Source: Planctomycetota bacterium
GTDB taxonomy: Bacteria; Planctomycetota; SZUA-567; H5-PLA8
Length of the DNA stretch: 33,794 nt
NCBI GenBank assembly: GCA_016200135.1
Contig: JACQFI010000013.1
Span: 1 to 33,794 of the forward strand
Direction: 5' to 3'
This document shows, piece after piece, positions 25,826-33,794 of the stretch (its first letter is position 1; each line of letters starts with the position of its first letter). The translations under genes were made by a program, and so were the position numbers. Below the pieces are notes generated by a model, which saw only the letters and a list, made by a program, of their open reading frames with translations, did not search any database and had not been told where the DNA came from.

Positions 25826-26851
25826 ATGGACGATCCCGAGGTTCTTGAATTCGGCCGGACCGAAGGCTGCCTGAGACTTTTTGGCCTGCCGTTTCTTTTT
25901 GCCGGCCTGGCCACCATGTTCGGCCCGTTGCTGGCGTTGATCGCGACCCCCGGCGCGGCGCTGGGCGCCTTGGTCGCCATTCCCTTCGGATTCATCTTCT
26001 TCGCCCTGGGTGCGTGGATGACGCTGGGCCGGAGCTGTGTGCGCGTGGACCGGCGCGCCGGGATCATCGCGGACTGGTGGGGCATCGTCGTCCCGTGGAG
26101 CACCAAGGAGTACCCGCTCGCGCATGCCAAAGAGGTGGCGATCCGCGCGGAGACGCGGCGTTCGAAGAACTCCACTTATACGGTCTACGTCGTTTACTTC
26201 GAAGGCCAGGACCTCAAGGTCAAGCTGCATGAAGACCGCGAGTTCGAGAGCGCCCGGACGCTCTCCGAGCGCGCCGCGAAGTTCGCCGGGCTGGGCATCC
26301 GCGACCATTCCGGCCAGGGGCCGAGTTTCCGCGATGCGGAACACCTCGACGAGTCGCTGCGCGAGCGCGCGCGGCGCACCGGCAAGCTTCCCGAGCCGCC
26401 GCCGATGCCGCAGGCCACGCGGATCGCGCACCGCGTCGAGAACGACGAGGCCGTGTTCGAGCTGCCGCAGGGCGGGATGGGTTGCGCGGCGGCAGCGCTT
26501 GGCGCCAGCACCGTCGTGGCGGCGGTGGCGATCTTCACGGTCTTCCCGCTCGCGATCTTCTTCGCCATCGTCCTGTTCGTGATCTTCTGCGGCGCGCTGA
26601 AGGCGGCGGTAACGCGCGAGCGCGTGGTGGCCTCGGCGGCGCGGCTGCGGCTGGAGCGCATCACGCCGCTCTGGATCGGCGCGACGGAGATCCCTACGGG
26701 CGAACTGGAGGAACTCCTGATCCGCGGAGACGCGATTGTTGCACGCAGCGACCGGCGGACGCTGACCTTCGGGAGCAGCCTCGATGGAAACGACCGCGCG
26801 TGGCTCCTGGGCGTGCTGACGACGATCCTCTCGTCGCCGGGCGGCGGCTGA
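25826..26851 (+). CDS. Membrane protein with duplicated hairpin plus beta domain
   Basis: A 341-aa protein of no family I can name. It is built twice on the same plan. Residues about 15-68 hold two membrane helices (FGLPFLFAGLATMFGPLLAL; LGALVAIPFGFIFFALGAW), followed by a beta-rich stretch SCVRVDRRAGIIADWWGIVVPW...AKEVAIRAE. Residues about 215-255 hold two more helices (AAAALGASTVVAAVAIFTVF; IFFAIVLFVIFCG), followed by RERVVASAARLRLERITPLWIG...TGELEELLIRGDAIVARSDRRTLTFG. The second beta part resembles bacterial PH-like (bPH) domains. Start is supported by position after the terminator; no strong ribosome-binding site is seen. Function unknown. Confidence 0.7.
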   Translation: MDDPEVLEFGRTEGCLRLFGLPFLFAGLATMFGPLLALIATPGAALGALVAIPFGFIFFALGAWMTLGRSCVRVDRRAGIIADWWGIVVPWSTKEYPLAHAKEVAIRAETRRSKNSTYTVYVVYFEGQDLKVKLHEDREFESARTLSERAAKFAGLGIRDHSGQGPSFRDAEHLDESLRERARRTGKLPEPPPMPQATRIAHRVENDEAVFELPQGGMGCAAAALGASTVVAAVAIFTVFPLAIFFAIVLFVIFCGALKAAVTRERVVASAARLRLERITPLWIGATEIPTGELEELLIRGDAIVARSDRRTLTFGSSLDGNDRAWLLGVLTTILSSPGGG

Positions 26852-26923
26852 GCGCGCGACGGCCTGGAGAATGGCCGCGCTCGCGATAGGGTGGCGGAAA
26901 CGACAAAACTGCGGAGGCGGGTC

Positions 26924-27655
26924 ATGCGGCTCACGGGCAAGACGGCGCTGGTGACGGGCGGCGGGTCGGGCATCGGCGAGGCCACCGCGGCAGCGCTGGC
27001 GCAGGAAGGCTGCCGCGTGGCGATCTGCGGGCGGCGCAAGGACGTGCTCGACGAGACCGTCAAGCGCCACGCCGTCAAACCGCCGCTGCGGGCATTTGCG
27101 GCGGACGTCTCCGAGCGCAAGGACGTGGAGGCGCTCTTCGCCTGGGCCGCGAAGGAACTCGGGCGCATCGACATCCTGGTGAACGCCGCGGGCATCAACA
27201 TTCCCAAGCGCATGATCTCGGAGCTCTCGCCCGAGAACTGGGACCTGCTGCTGAAGGTCAACGCGACCGGCGCGTTCCATTGCGTTCAAGCGGTGCTGCC
27301 GCAGATGAAGGAGCGGCAGGACGGCGTGATCGTGAACATCGGGTCGATCAGCGGCAAGCGCGCGACGCCGCTGGGCGGCGTGGGCTACAACGCGTCGAAG
27401 TTCGCGATGACCGCGTTGGGCATCAGCGTGGGCGAAGAGATGAAGGACCTGGGCATCCGCGTGACGAACATCTATCCGGGCGAAGTGGACACGCCGATCC
27501 TGCGCCACCGCCCCGCGCCAACTTCGCCCGAGCACCGCGCGCGCATGCTGAAAGCGGAAGACGTCGCCGCAGCCGTGCTGATGGTCGCGTGCCTCTCGCC
27601 GCGCGCATGCGTGCGCGAGTTGGTGATCACACCGACGAAGCAGGGATACGTGTGA
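26924..27655 (+). CDS. Short-chain dehydrogenase/reductase
   Basis: A 243-aa classical SDR. The start at 26924 is preferred over GTG 26891 because GGAGG (26913-26917) lies six bases upstream and the protein then begins MRLTGKTALVTGGGSGIG, normal for the family. Seen are the nucleotide-binding TGGGSGIG, the NAAG motif (ILVNAAGI), the catalytic Ser in NIGSISG, and the YNASK Tyr/Lys pair; the CGRRKD segment after strand 2 suggests NADP preference. Closest in layout to 3-oxoacyl-ACP reductase-like members, but the substrate cannot be fixed. It starts 72 bases after the membrane-protein gene. Its stop codon lies inside an inverted repeat. Confidence 0.9.
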   Translation: MRLTGKTALVTGGGSGIGEATAAALAQEGCRVAICGRRKDVLDETVKRHAVKPPLRAFAADVSERKDVEALFAWAAKELGRIDILVNAAGINIPKRMISELSPENWDLLLKVNATGAFHCVQAVLPQMKERQDGVIVNIGSISGKRATPLGGVGYNASKFAMTALGISVGEEMKDLGIRVTNIYPGEVDTPILRHRPAPTSPEHRARMLKAEDVAAAVLMVACLSPRACVRELVITPTKQGYV

Positions 27656-27761
27656 ACGGCATTTCTGATTTTGGATTTTCGATTAAAGGCAGTGCATTCC
27701 GCATGGCTCTATGTGTTGCCGGCAGTGAATCGAAAATCCAAAAATCGAAAATGCCGTTCAC
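27652..27761. repeat. Inverted repeat spanning two convergent stop codons
   Basis: Arms 27652-27684 and 27728-27761 (33-34 bases) are complementary apart from three or four changes: both start GTGAACGGCATTT at the outer end and finish GGATTTTCGATT inside. The 43-base loop is unrelated. The TGA stops of the SDR gene (plus) and the HEAT gene (minus) both fall in the outer arm ends. It may act as a two-way terminator or be a MITE-like insertion. Confidence 0.75.
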
Positions 27762-28933
27762 TTGCCCCACTTATAGCCGCTACCCCCTGCGCGTTCCTCT
27801 ACCTTGAGGCCGTTGTCCTTCGCCCACTGCTTTGCGGCCTCGGCCAGTTCGGGGTTACCGCAGTTGAGGAAAGTTTCGGCCATGCGCTTGTCGCCGAGCG
27901 CGTCGAGCGTGTTGATGAGCTTGGGAAGGGCCATGTACTGGGCGTGGCGGATGTAATAGACGTACGCGCCCGCGATGAACTCCATGTTGTTGCGCAGCAG
28001 GCCCTGGTCCACTTCCTTGAGCGCCTTCTCGATCGCAGCGCGTTCGGCGGCTTGAGCGGAATCGCTCAGCGCGATCTCGCCGAGGGCTTCCGCGGCGCCG
28101 CGGCGCACGGGAAAGGCGTCGTTGCGCAGCGCGGCGATGAGCGGATCGACGGCCTCGCGCGGAAAGTAGGAGAGCACCCGCGCCATTATTTCCGCCGACT
28201 TGGGATCCGGATCGGCCAGCGCGGCGATTAAGGGTTCGACCGCGCGCGGGTCGTGCAGACTGCCCAGCGCGTCGGCGGCGCGTTGCCGGACGAGCGCCTC
28301 CGGATCTTGCAGCAGCGCGCAGACGGGTTCGACGGCGGCCGCCGTGGCCGCGCGCGCCTTCTCTTCGGACTGCCCGCGCATCTGGAATACGATGCCACCC
28401 AAGCCGCCCGCGGCATAAGCGCGCACGCGCGCGTCTTTGTCCTTAAGCGCCACTATAAGTCCATCGACGGCTCCGGAGCCAAGCTTGCCGAGCGCGACGA
28501 CGAGGTCGCTCTCGCCCGCGTCCTTCTCCTGAGCGCGGACGGCGTCGAGAATGGCGGGGACGGCTTTGGGATCGCCGAGTTCCCCCAGCGCTTTGGCCAG
28601 ATCGATCTGACCCGAAGGCGCCTGTGCGCTCATGACGGCGGCGATGGAGTCGGCCGCGCGCGCTACGCGCTTCTGCGCCAACGCCGCGGCGGCGGCGCGC
28701 GGGATAGATGAGTCTTTATCCGAGAGCGCGACGATGAGCGCGTCCGCGCCCTGCTCGCCGGGCAGCTTTGTTAGTTCCTCCAGCGCCTGCATGCGCTTAG
28801 CAGGATCGGGGTCGTGGGCGAGCACTTCGGCGAGGTGCGTGGGCGAATGCTCGATCCAGCGCATGACCGCGAAGGCCACCGCAAGGCCCGCTGCGAGCCC
28901 CAGCATCAGGATCACGAGCCGTCTCGATTTCAT
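27758..28933 (-). CDS. Membrane-anchored HEAT-repeat protein
   Basis: A 391-aa protein starting at ATG 28933, ahead of a hydrophobic anchor (residues about 6-24, LVILMLGLAAGLAVAFAVM); AGAGG lies about ten bases upstream. A longer reading from 29053 gives a non-protein-like leader. The body is made of some nine HEAT/PBS-lyase-type repeats of the form 'A-x-x-x-L-x-D-P-x-x-x-V-R-x-x-A-A-x-A-L-G-x-L', for example DPEALVRQRAADALGSLHDPRAVEPLIAAL and DAFPVRRGAAEALGEIALSD, each written here as one repeat. Such solenoids bind proteins; the anchor places this one on the outer face of the inner membrane. Partner unknown. It is convergent with the SDR and divergent from the glycoside-hydrolase-like gene. 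Confidence 0.85.
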   Translation of the reverse strand: MKSRRLVILMLGLAAGLAVAFAVMRWIEHSPTHLAEVLAHDPDPAKRMQALEELTKLPGEQGADALIVALSDKDSSIPRAAAAALAQKRVARAADSIAAVMSAQAPSGQIDLAKALGELGDPKAVPAILDAVRAQEKDAGESDLVVALGKLGSGAVDGLIVALKDKDARVRAYAAGGLGGIVFQMRGQSEEKARAATAAAVEPVCALLQDPEALVRQRAADALGSLHDPRAVEPLIAALADPDPKSAEIMARVLSYFPREAVDPLIAALRNDAFPVRRGAAEALGEIALSDSAQAAERAAIEKALKEVDQGLLRNNMEFIAGAYVYYIRHAQYMALPKLINTLDALGDKRMAETFLNCGNPELAEAAKQWAKDNGLKVEERAGGSGYKWGK

Positions 28934-29058
28934 GCCGGGTGACCTCTTGTTGCGGACCAAAGGCCCTTCGAATCTCCGCCGAACGCGGCGCGAATCCAGC
29001 GCAAGAACGGGTTGCAAGGCTGCACCTTCCGATTCATGATCGGGTGTGCCCAAGAATT

Positions 29059-29077
29059 CCCCCTTTAGAAAAGGGGG
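29059..29077. repeat. Short hairpin in the leader of the next gene
   Basis: CCCCCTTT (29059-29066) and AAAGGGGG (29070-29077) form a hairpin followed by ATTAAAAG, eight bases before the AAGGAG ribosome-binding site (29086-29091) of the glycoside-hydrolase-like gene. It is of the same C-run/T-run, A-run/G-run, ATT type as those at 2775 and 32049. Confidence 0.5.
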
Positions 29078-29097
29078 ATTAAAAGAAGGAGAGCGCG

Positions 29098-31983
29098 ATG
29101 CGCATTTCGTGGCTGGTTTGCGGTTGGCTTGCGGCGGTAGCGGGTTGGCAGGGCGCGCTTTGCGCTGAAGAGCCCGCGGCCACCGAAGCGTCGGTCGGTT
29201 CGGACGGCGTGCTGCGGCTCTCGGCCAAGGGCAAGGAGATCTGCGCGTTTCATCCGGGCGTCTTTACCCCCAAGTGGCAGCAGGCCAGCGCGAGCGCGGA
29301 CTACAAGAACCCGCCCGCGGACAAGACCAAGCGCGTCTTTCGCATTCAAGCGCCCGGCGGGCCGCTGATCGATGGCGAAGCCGCGTTCAGCGCGAAGGAG
29401 AACGGCGCGGTGCAGGCCGCGTACAGCTTTACACCGCAGGCCGACGCGACGCTGAACACGATGCATGTGAGCGCCGAGTTCGCCATCGCAACGGTGGCCG
29501 GCAGCAAGTGGACGGCGGGCGATCAGAGCGGCGAAGTTCCCGGGGACTTCAAGGACGTGCATCTCTTCAGCGGCGCGGTGAAGACGCTCAAGCTGGAGCT
29601 GTCCGGCGGCGGCGCGCTGGAGTTCGCCTTCGACGCCGAGACGCAGGTGCTGCTGCAGGACAACCGCAAGTGGGGGCCGACGTTCTCGGTCCGCATCGGG
29701 CCGCAGGGCGACTCGAAGAAATTCGTCAAGGGCGAACGCGTGGCCTTCGGGTTCATGCTGGCGGCGAAGGGCGGCTTGGCGCTCAGCTACGACGGCCCGA
29801 CTACGATCACGGCCGGGCCCGAGTGGATTCCGCTGAATCTGGAACTCGACATCGAGCCGGGCTCGGCACTCGATTTCTCCAAGATGGGCCTGACGGAAGC
29901 TCCGGCCGGCAAACTCGGGCGCGTGATTGCAACGCCGGACGGACAGTTCGCGTTCGAGAAGGACCCGGCCACCCCGCGGCGCTTCTACGGCGGGAACTTC
30001 TGCTTCAGCGCGCAGTACCTCACGCACGAACAGGCCGATCTGGTGGCCGACCGGCTGATGCGCCTGGGCTACAACGCCGTGCGCATCCACCATTACGAGG
30101 GCGAGCTCGTCTCCGGCCAGGCGAATTCGACGACATTCAACCCGGAAAAGATCGACCAGCTCGACTACCTGCTCGCGGCATTCGTACAGCGCGGCATCTA
30201 CATCACCACCGACCTGTTCGTCTCGCGGCCAATCCCGTGGAAGGAGATCGGCGTCGATAAGCCCGGTAACGTCCCGATGGACACGTTCAAGATCTTGGTG
30301 CCGGTGCACGCCGGCGCGAAAGAGAACTGGAAGCGCTTCGCGCGTGCGCTGCTCGACCACGTCAACCCGTTCACGAAGCGGCGCTACGCCGAAGAGCCTG
30401 CGCTCGCGTGGCTATCGATGATCAACGAGGGCAACTTCGGCAATTACTTCGGCGCCGTGCGCGAGACCCCCGAGTGGAAGACAGCCTGGAACGCGTGGCT
30501 CGCGAAGCAGTATCCGGCGCGGGAGAGGCTCGCCGAGGCCTGGGGCAAGGAGCTTAAGGACGCGGAAGATGCCGCGAAGGGCACGGTCGATCTGCCAGAT
30601 AATTTAAACGCCGACGGCGCGCGCGTGCGCGACTGCGATGTCTTCTTCGCCGCGACGGAGAAAGAGATGGTGGAGGAGATGAAGAAGTTTCTGCGCGAGG
30701 ATCTCGGCTGCAAGGCGCTCGTGACAAACATGAACGCCTGGACGAACCCGACCACCAACGCCGTCGCGCGCACGGCCTACGATTACGTGGACGACCACTT
30801 CTACGTCGATCACCCGCAGTTCATCGAGAAGCCCTGGCGCTTGCCGAGCCGCTGCCCGAACACGAGTCCCATTGCAGGCGGCGCGAGCGGCGGACGCGGC
30901 TGCGCGTTCACGCGCATCTTCGGGAAGCCGTTCACCATCACCGAGTACAACTACGCATGCCCCGGGCGCTTCCGCGGCGTCGGCGGGATTCTCACCGGCG
31001 CGCTCGGCGCGCTGCAAGGGTGGAGCGGCATCTGGCGCTTCGCCTACAGCCACGACCGCAATCTGCTCCTCAAGCCAAGCAAGATCGATTACTTCGATAT
31101 GTCCGCCGATCCGCTGGGCCAAGCGAGTGAGCGCGCCTCGATCTGCCTCTTCCTGCGCGGCGACATGAAGGCCGCGCCGGGGAGCCTCTCGATCCGCATG
31201 ACGCCCGACGAGGCCGCACCCAAAGGCAAAGTTCCGGGCATCGCTCCGCGCTGGAATTGGGCCGCGTGGGTGACGCGCGTCGGCCTCGAACTGCCCGGCT
31301 CGGGCGAGGCGCTCAAACATACCGCCGTGCTGCCGGCGGGCGAGGCTTCGCGCGAGGCCGCGAAGGAAGCGGCGGCCAAGGACCTGAGCGCCTATTCCGC
31401 CGACAGCGATAAGGTGCTCGCGCTGCTGAAAGAGCGCGGGCTGATCGCGCAAGAGAACGGCACCGATCCGGCAAAGCAGGTCTGGCAGAGCGAGACGGGC
31501 GAGATCGGCATCGACGCGCCCAACGATACCCTGACGCTGGATACGCCGCGCACCGCCGGTGGCTATGCGCCCGCGGGCAAGACGATCGCGGCCGGCGCCG
31601 GCGTGGTGAAGATCGCGATCGTCGATACCGACGCGACGGTCTTCATCTGCGCACTCGACGGCAAGGCCATCGCCGAGAGCAAGCGCCTGCTCGTCACGCA
31701 CCTGACCGACTTGCAGAATACGGAGATCAAGTACGCCGAGAAGGCGCGCCAGACGCTGCTCGACTGGGGCAAACTGCCGCATCTGGTTCACAGCGGCAAG
31801 GCGACGGTCGCCATCGCGCTGAAAGACGCGAAGGACCTTAAGGTCTGGGCGCTCTCGACCGGCGGCAAACGGCTGGGCGAGGTGAAGACCGAGGTGAAGG
31901 ATGGCGTGCTCAAATTCACCGCGGATGTCGCGGGTGGCGGCGAGGAGGGCGCGCGCATGCTGTACGAGATCGCGGCGCCGTAG
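29098..31983 (+). CDS. Large secreted glycoside-hydrolase-like protein (clan GH-A type)
   Basis: A 961-aa protein. AAGGAG lies six bases before ATG 29098, and a signal peptide (MRISWLVCGWLAAVAGWQGALCA) follows. Residues about 30-250 look like a beta-sandwich domain. From about 295 a TIM barrel of clan GH-A type is suggested: RRFYGGNFCF, LMRLGYNAVRIHHYEGEL, the putative acid/base in WLSMINEGN (N443, E444), YDYVDDHFYVDHP, and the putative nucleophile in PFTITEYN (E616). The C-terminal 250 residues are beta-rich with no catalytic motif. I cannot assign a GH family number or substrate; plant or algal polysaccharide use is a guess from the fold. No transporter or sugar regulator is adjacent. Confidence 0.78.
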   Translation: MRISWLVCGWLAAVAGWQGALCAEEPAATEASVGSDGVLRLSAKGKEICAFHPGVFTPKWQQASASADYKNPPADKTKRVFRIQAPGGPLIDGEAAFSAKENGAVQAAYSFTPQADATLNTMHVSAEFAIATVAGSKWTAGDQSGEVPGDFKDVHLFSGAVKTLKLELSGGGALEFAFDAETQVLLQDNRKWGPTFSVRIGPQGDSKKFVKGERVAFGFMLAAKGGLALSYDGPTTITAGPEWIPLNLELDIEPGSALDFSKMGLTEAPAGKLGRVIATPDGQFAFEKDPATPRRFYGGNFCFSAQYLTHEQADLVADRLMRLGYNAVRIHHYEGELVSGQANSTTFNPEKIDQLDYLLAAFVQRGIYITTDLFVSRPIPWKEIGVDKPGNVPMDTFKILVPVHAGAKENWKRFARALLDHVNPFTKRRYAEEPALAWLSMINEGNFGNYFGAVRETPEWKTAWNAWLAKQYPARERLAEAWGKELKDAEDAAKGTVDLPDNLNADGARVRDCDVFFAATEKEMVEEMKKFLREDLGCKALVTNMNAWTNPTTNAVARTAYDYVDDHFYVDHPQFIEKPWRLPSRCPNTSPIAGGASGGRGCAFTRIFGKPFTITEYNYACPGRFRGVGGILTGALGALQGWSGIWRFAYSHDRNLLLKPSKIDYFDMSADPLGQASERASICLFLRGDMKAAPGSLSIRMTPDEAAPKGKVPGIAPRWNWAAWVTRVGLELPGSGEALKHTAVLPAGEASREAAKEAAAKDLSAYSADSDKVLALLKERGLIAQENGTDPAKQVWQSETGEIGIDAPNDTLTLDTPRTAGGYAPAGKTIAAGAGVVKIAIVDTDATVFICALDGKAIAESKRLLVTHLTDLQNTEIKYAEKARQTLLDWGKLPHLVHSGKATVAIALKDAKDLKVWALSTGGKRLGEVKTEVKDGVLKFTADVAGGGEEGARMLYEIAAP

Positions 31984-32075
31984 TTTTTCTCCATTAAAAA
32001 GAGTGGATTAAGGGAGGGTCGGTCATCAAGGGGAGAAGCACCACCCCACCCCCTTTTTAAGTGGGGGATTACAGA
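31984..32075. repeat. Intergenic hairpins between convergent genes
   Basis: TTTTTCTCCATTAAAAAGAG (31984-32003) and CCCCCTTTTTAAGTGGGGG (32049-32067), the latter followed by ATTA, lie between the convergent glycoside-hydrolase-like and DUF255 genes. The second could end transcription from the right. Both resemble the short hairpins at 2775 and 29059. Confidence 0.5.
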
Positions 32076-33794
32076 TTACTCCGGCTTGCGTTTGGTTACC
32101 CGCTCGACCGCGTCGCGGAGTTCGGCGGGCTTAATGACCGGCAGCGAGCAGCGGCCCTTGCCGCACACGAACGCCGCGGGCTTGGGCAACTCGGGGTAAT
32201 CCACGTCGCTGTCCGGTAACTTGCCTTCCTTGGGGTCGTACCAATCCACGCGCTTGTACGCGCCGGGAAAGCGGATCGCGGCCTTGAAGAGTTCCACGGC
32301 CTTCGCGTCCGCTTTCGTGCCCACCACGGTGATGTGCACGGGCGGCAGCGCGAGTTCCTCCTCGGCGAGGAGCGCCGACGCGGTGGGAAAACGCCGTGCG
32401 ACCTCGGGCGCGGTGAGATACCGGAAGGCGTGCGCAGCGAGGGCGCGGTGTTCGGGCTTGCCCGTGTACTGATGGAGCAGATTCGCGAAGCGCGCCAGCG
32501 CCACGTTCTCGTCGCGCTGCGGATGCGGCGCGAGGCCGGCGGGCTCGCCCGGCTGCGCCTGCGCGGTCGCGAAGCCTGCGGTGGACTTGAAGTTCTTCGC
32601 GATGAAGGCCGCCGCGTCCTCGGCGCGGGTCAGCCAGCGGCGTTCGCCCGTGATTCCGTACAGGCTCAAGAACGCGCGGCCCATGGCGAGCGTGTCGCCG
32701 AGGTACGGGCCGGCGGCGTCTTTCTCATCGTGGCGGAAGCCGCCGTCCGGCAGCGCACGGTGCGCGGCGATCCATTCGGCGGCGCGGACGGCCTCTTCGA
32801 GCGCTGCCGTCTCGCCTGTCGCGGCGTAGAACGCGGTCAGGCCCTGAATCGCCCAGCCGTTCTCGCGCGCGTAGACGTGCGTGTCCACGCGCGGCACACC
32901 GAGCTTGCGGCGGCCGGCGTCGTCGAGCTTGAAGTAACCACCGCTGTGCTCGCCGGGCACGAGGTCGGCATCCTGGCTGACGTAGAACGCGCCCTCGGGG
33001 CTCGTGAGGAAGTCTTTCAGGTAACGGCGAATCGCGCGCGCGGCCTTTACGTACGCTTCGTCGCCGAATTGTTCATAGGCAAGCGCATAGACGCGCAGGT
33101 CGTCGGCCTGGAACGACATGATCTTCTCGAAGTGCGGCTCGTCCCAGCGCCCGCCGGTTGAATACTGATACACGCCGCCCCAGACCGGATCGACGAGCGC
33201 GAGCTGCGCGGCCAGCGTCTCGCGCGCCATCTTCTCGGCTCCGGCGTCGCCGCGCGCGGCTTGGACGAGCGAGAACTCCACGCTGTCCGGATCGAGGTAC
33301 TTGTGGCTGGAGCCCCAGCCTTTCTGGTCTCGGTCGTAGCGTTCAAGGTGGAGCGTGCGGAGTTCCTTGCGCAGCGCGTCGGGAAGCGCTGCATCCTTGG
33401 CGAATGCGAGCTCAGGCTCGGGCTGCACGGAGGGCCCCGGCGTCGGGTCGTCTACGCAAGCCTGAAGGAGCTTGGCCATAGGCTTGGGCGGGATATATGC
33501 CGAGCGCTTCACAATCTCTTTGCCGTCGGCATCGAAGATAATCGTTGCAGGCCAGCCGTAGTCTTCGTAGCGGTTGGAGAGATCGGGGCGTGAGTCCTGA
33601 TCGACGCGAAGGGCCACGTAATGATCGCGGATCAGTGCGGCGACCTTGTGGTCGGCGTAGGTGACCTCGTTCATCACGTGGCACCAATGGCACCAGACAG
33701 CCTCGAGATCAAGTATGACGAGGCGCTTCTCTTTTTTGGCGCGCGCGAAGGCCTCGTCGGACCATTTCTCCCACGTGATGCCTTCGGCCTTCAG
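32076..33794 (-). CDS. DUF255 thioredoxin-domain protein, 5' end outside window
   Basis: The frame stays open to the window edge, so the gene is cut and only 572 residues are seen. Its first visible part ITWEKWSDEAFARAKKEKRLVILDL leads to WCHWCHVMNE, the CxxC-type redox motif of DUF255 (YyaL/spermatogenesis-associated protein 20 family), then GWPATIIFDADGKEI with the thioredoxin cis-proline. The rest is an alpha/alpha-barrel like that of N-acylglucosamine 2-epimerases (GGVYQYSTGGRWDEPHFEKIMSFQADDLRVYALAYEQF; FYVSQDAD; GWAIQGLTAFYAATG). A start at GTG 33677 would delete the redox motif and is rejected. The final 80 residues (VHITVVGTK...FVCGKGRCSLPV) match the family end. Function of the family is not settled. 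Confidence 0.9.
   Translation of the reverse strand: MKAEGITWEKWSDEAFARAKKEKRLVILDLEAVWCHWCHVMNEVTYADHKVAALIRDHYVALRVDQDSRPDLSNRYEDYGWPATIIFDADGKEIVKRSAYIPPKPMAKLLQACVDDPTPGPSVQPEPELAFAKDAALPDALRKELRTLHLERYDRDQKGWGSSHKYLDPDSVEFSLVQAARGDAGAEKMARETLAAQLALVDPVWGGVYQYSTGGRWDEPHFEKIMSFQADDLRVYALAYEQFGDEAYVKAARAIRRYLKDFLTSPEGAFYVSQDADLVPGEHSGGYFKLDDAGRRKLGVPRVDTHVYARENGWAIQGLTAFYAATGETAALEEAVRAAEWIAAHRALPDGGFRHDEKDAAGPYLGDTLAMGRAFLSLYGITGERRWLTRAEDAAAFIAKNFKSTAGFATAQAQPGEPAGLAPHPQRDENVALARFANLLHQYTGKPEHRALAAHAFRYLTAPEVARRFPTASALLAEEELALPPVHITVVGTKADAKAVELFKAAIRFPGAYKRVDWYDPKEGKLPDSDVDYPELPKPAAFVCGKGRCSLPVIKPAELRDAVERVTKRKPE

Noticed and set aside
26891..26923. GTG 26891 as SDR start
   Set aside because: The extra 11 residues are not family-like and GGAGG is correctly placed for ATG 26924.
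24908..27535. 875-codon minus-strand frame
   Set aside because: It crosses several clearly real plus-strand genes and a terminator; no domain is recognisable.
33412..33677. GTG 33677 as start of the DUF255 gene
   Set aside because: The frame continues to the window end and includes the WCHWCH redox motif and the typical preceding helix, so the true start is outside.

Overview
This is a GC-rich window from a bacterial chromosome. Its gene content suggests a planctomycete-like or related PVC-type lineage. The signs are an ECF sigma factor fused to a long outer carboxypeptidase-regulatory-like repeat tail, orphan LacI-type sensor domains, HEAT-repeat and SGNH exported proteins, a DUF255 protein, and many dispersed GC-rich palindromes. 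This assignment is an inference from gene content; no rRNA, tRNA or phylogenetic marker was used.

Layout. 1-467: remnant of a G-rich inverted-repeat element and a nested palindrome. 468-2742: an Uup-type ABC-F ATPase and a small unknown protein. 2915-6121: a giant membrane-anchored ECF sigma factor. 6122-7111: a gene-free, repeat-packed stretch with REP-like palindromes, a 155-bp MITE-like element holding a G-quadruplex motif, and a 26-bp-arm hairpin. 7112-10924 (minus): a DUF4011/SF1 helicase/Vsr-like nuclease protein, a candidate single-gene defence system, lower in GC than its surroundings. 10925-11312: gene-free, with a perfect 26-bp palindrome. 11313-16676 (minus): a probable operon of nucleotidyltransferase, uvrA, TauE/SafE permease and DUF1634 protein.

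16935-20086 (plus): an exported polysaccharide-deacetylase-like protein and two tandem paralogous LacI-type sensor domains without DNA-binding domains. 20160-22373: a TPP riboswitch followed by thiC. 22406-23746: an accessory pocket with a RelE/ParE-type toxin, a Phd-like antitoxin, a relic that looks like a second thiC 3' end, and an AT-rich SUKH/SMI1-type gene. 23747-24008: a highly structured non-coding repeat. 24109-27655 (plus): an SGNH hydrolase, a secreted unknown protein with a clear terminator, a duplicated-domain membrane protein and an SDR oxidoreductase. 27758-28933 (minus): an anchored HEAT-repeat protein, convergent with the SDR across an inverted repeat that contains both stop codons. 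29098-31983 (plus): a large secreted glycoside-hydrolase-like protein. 32076-33794 (minus): a DUF255 thioredoxin-domain protein cut by the window end.

Most of the window is housekeeping or envelope biology. The two accessory pockets (6122-11312 and 22406-24008) differ in base composition, are rich in inverted repeats, and carry the candidate defence, toxin-antitoxin and immunity-like genes. The strongest candidates for new biology are the sigma factor fused to its own membrane anchor and outer domain, the helicase-nuclease with its flanking elements, and the toxin-antitoxin module bracketed by a thiC 3' end and a thiC-like relic.
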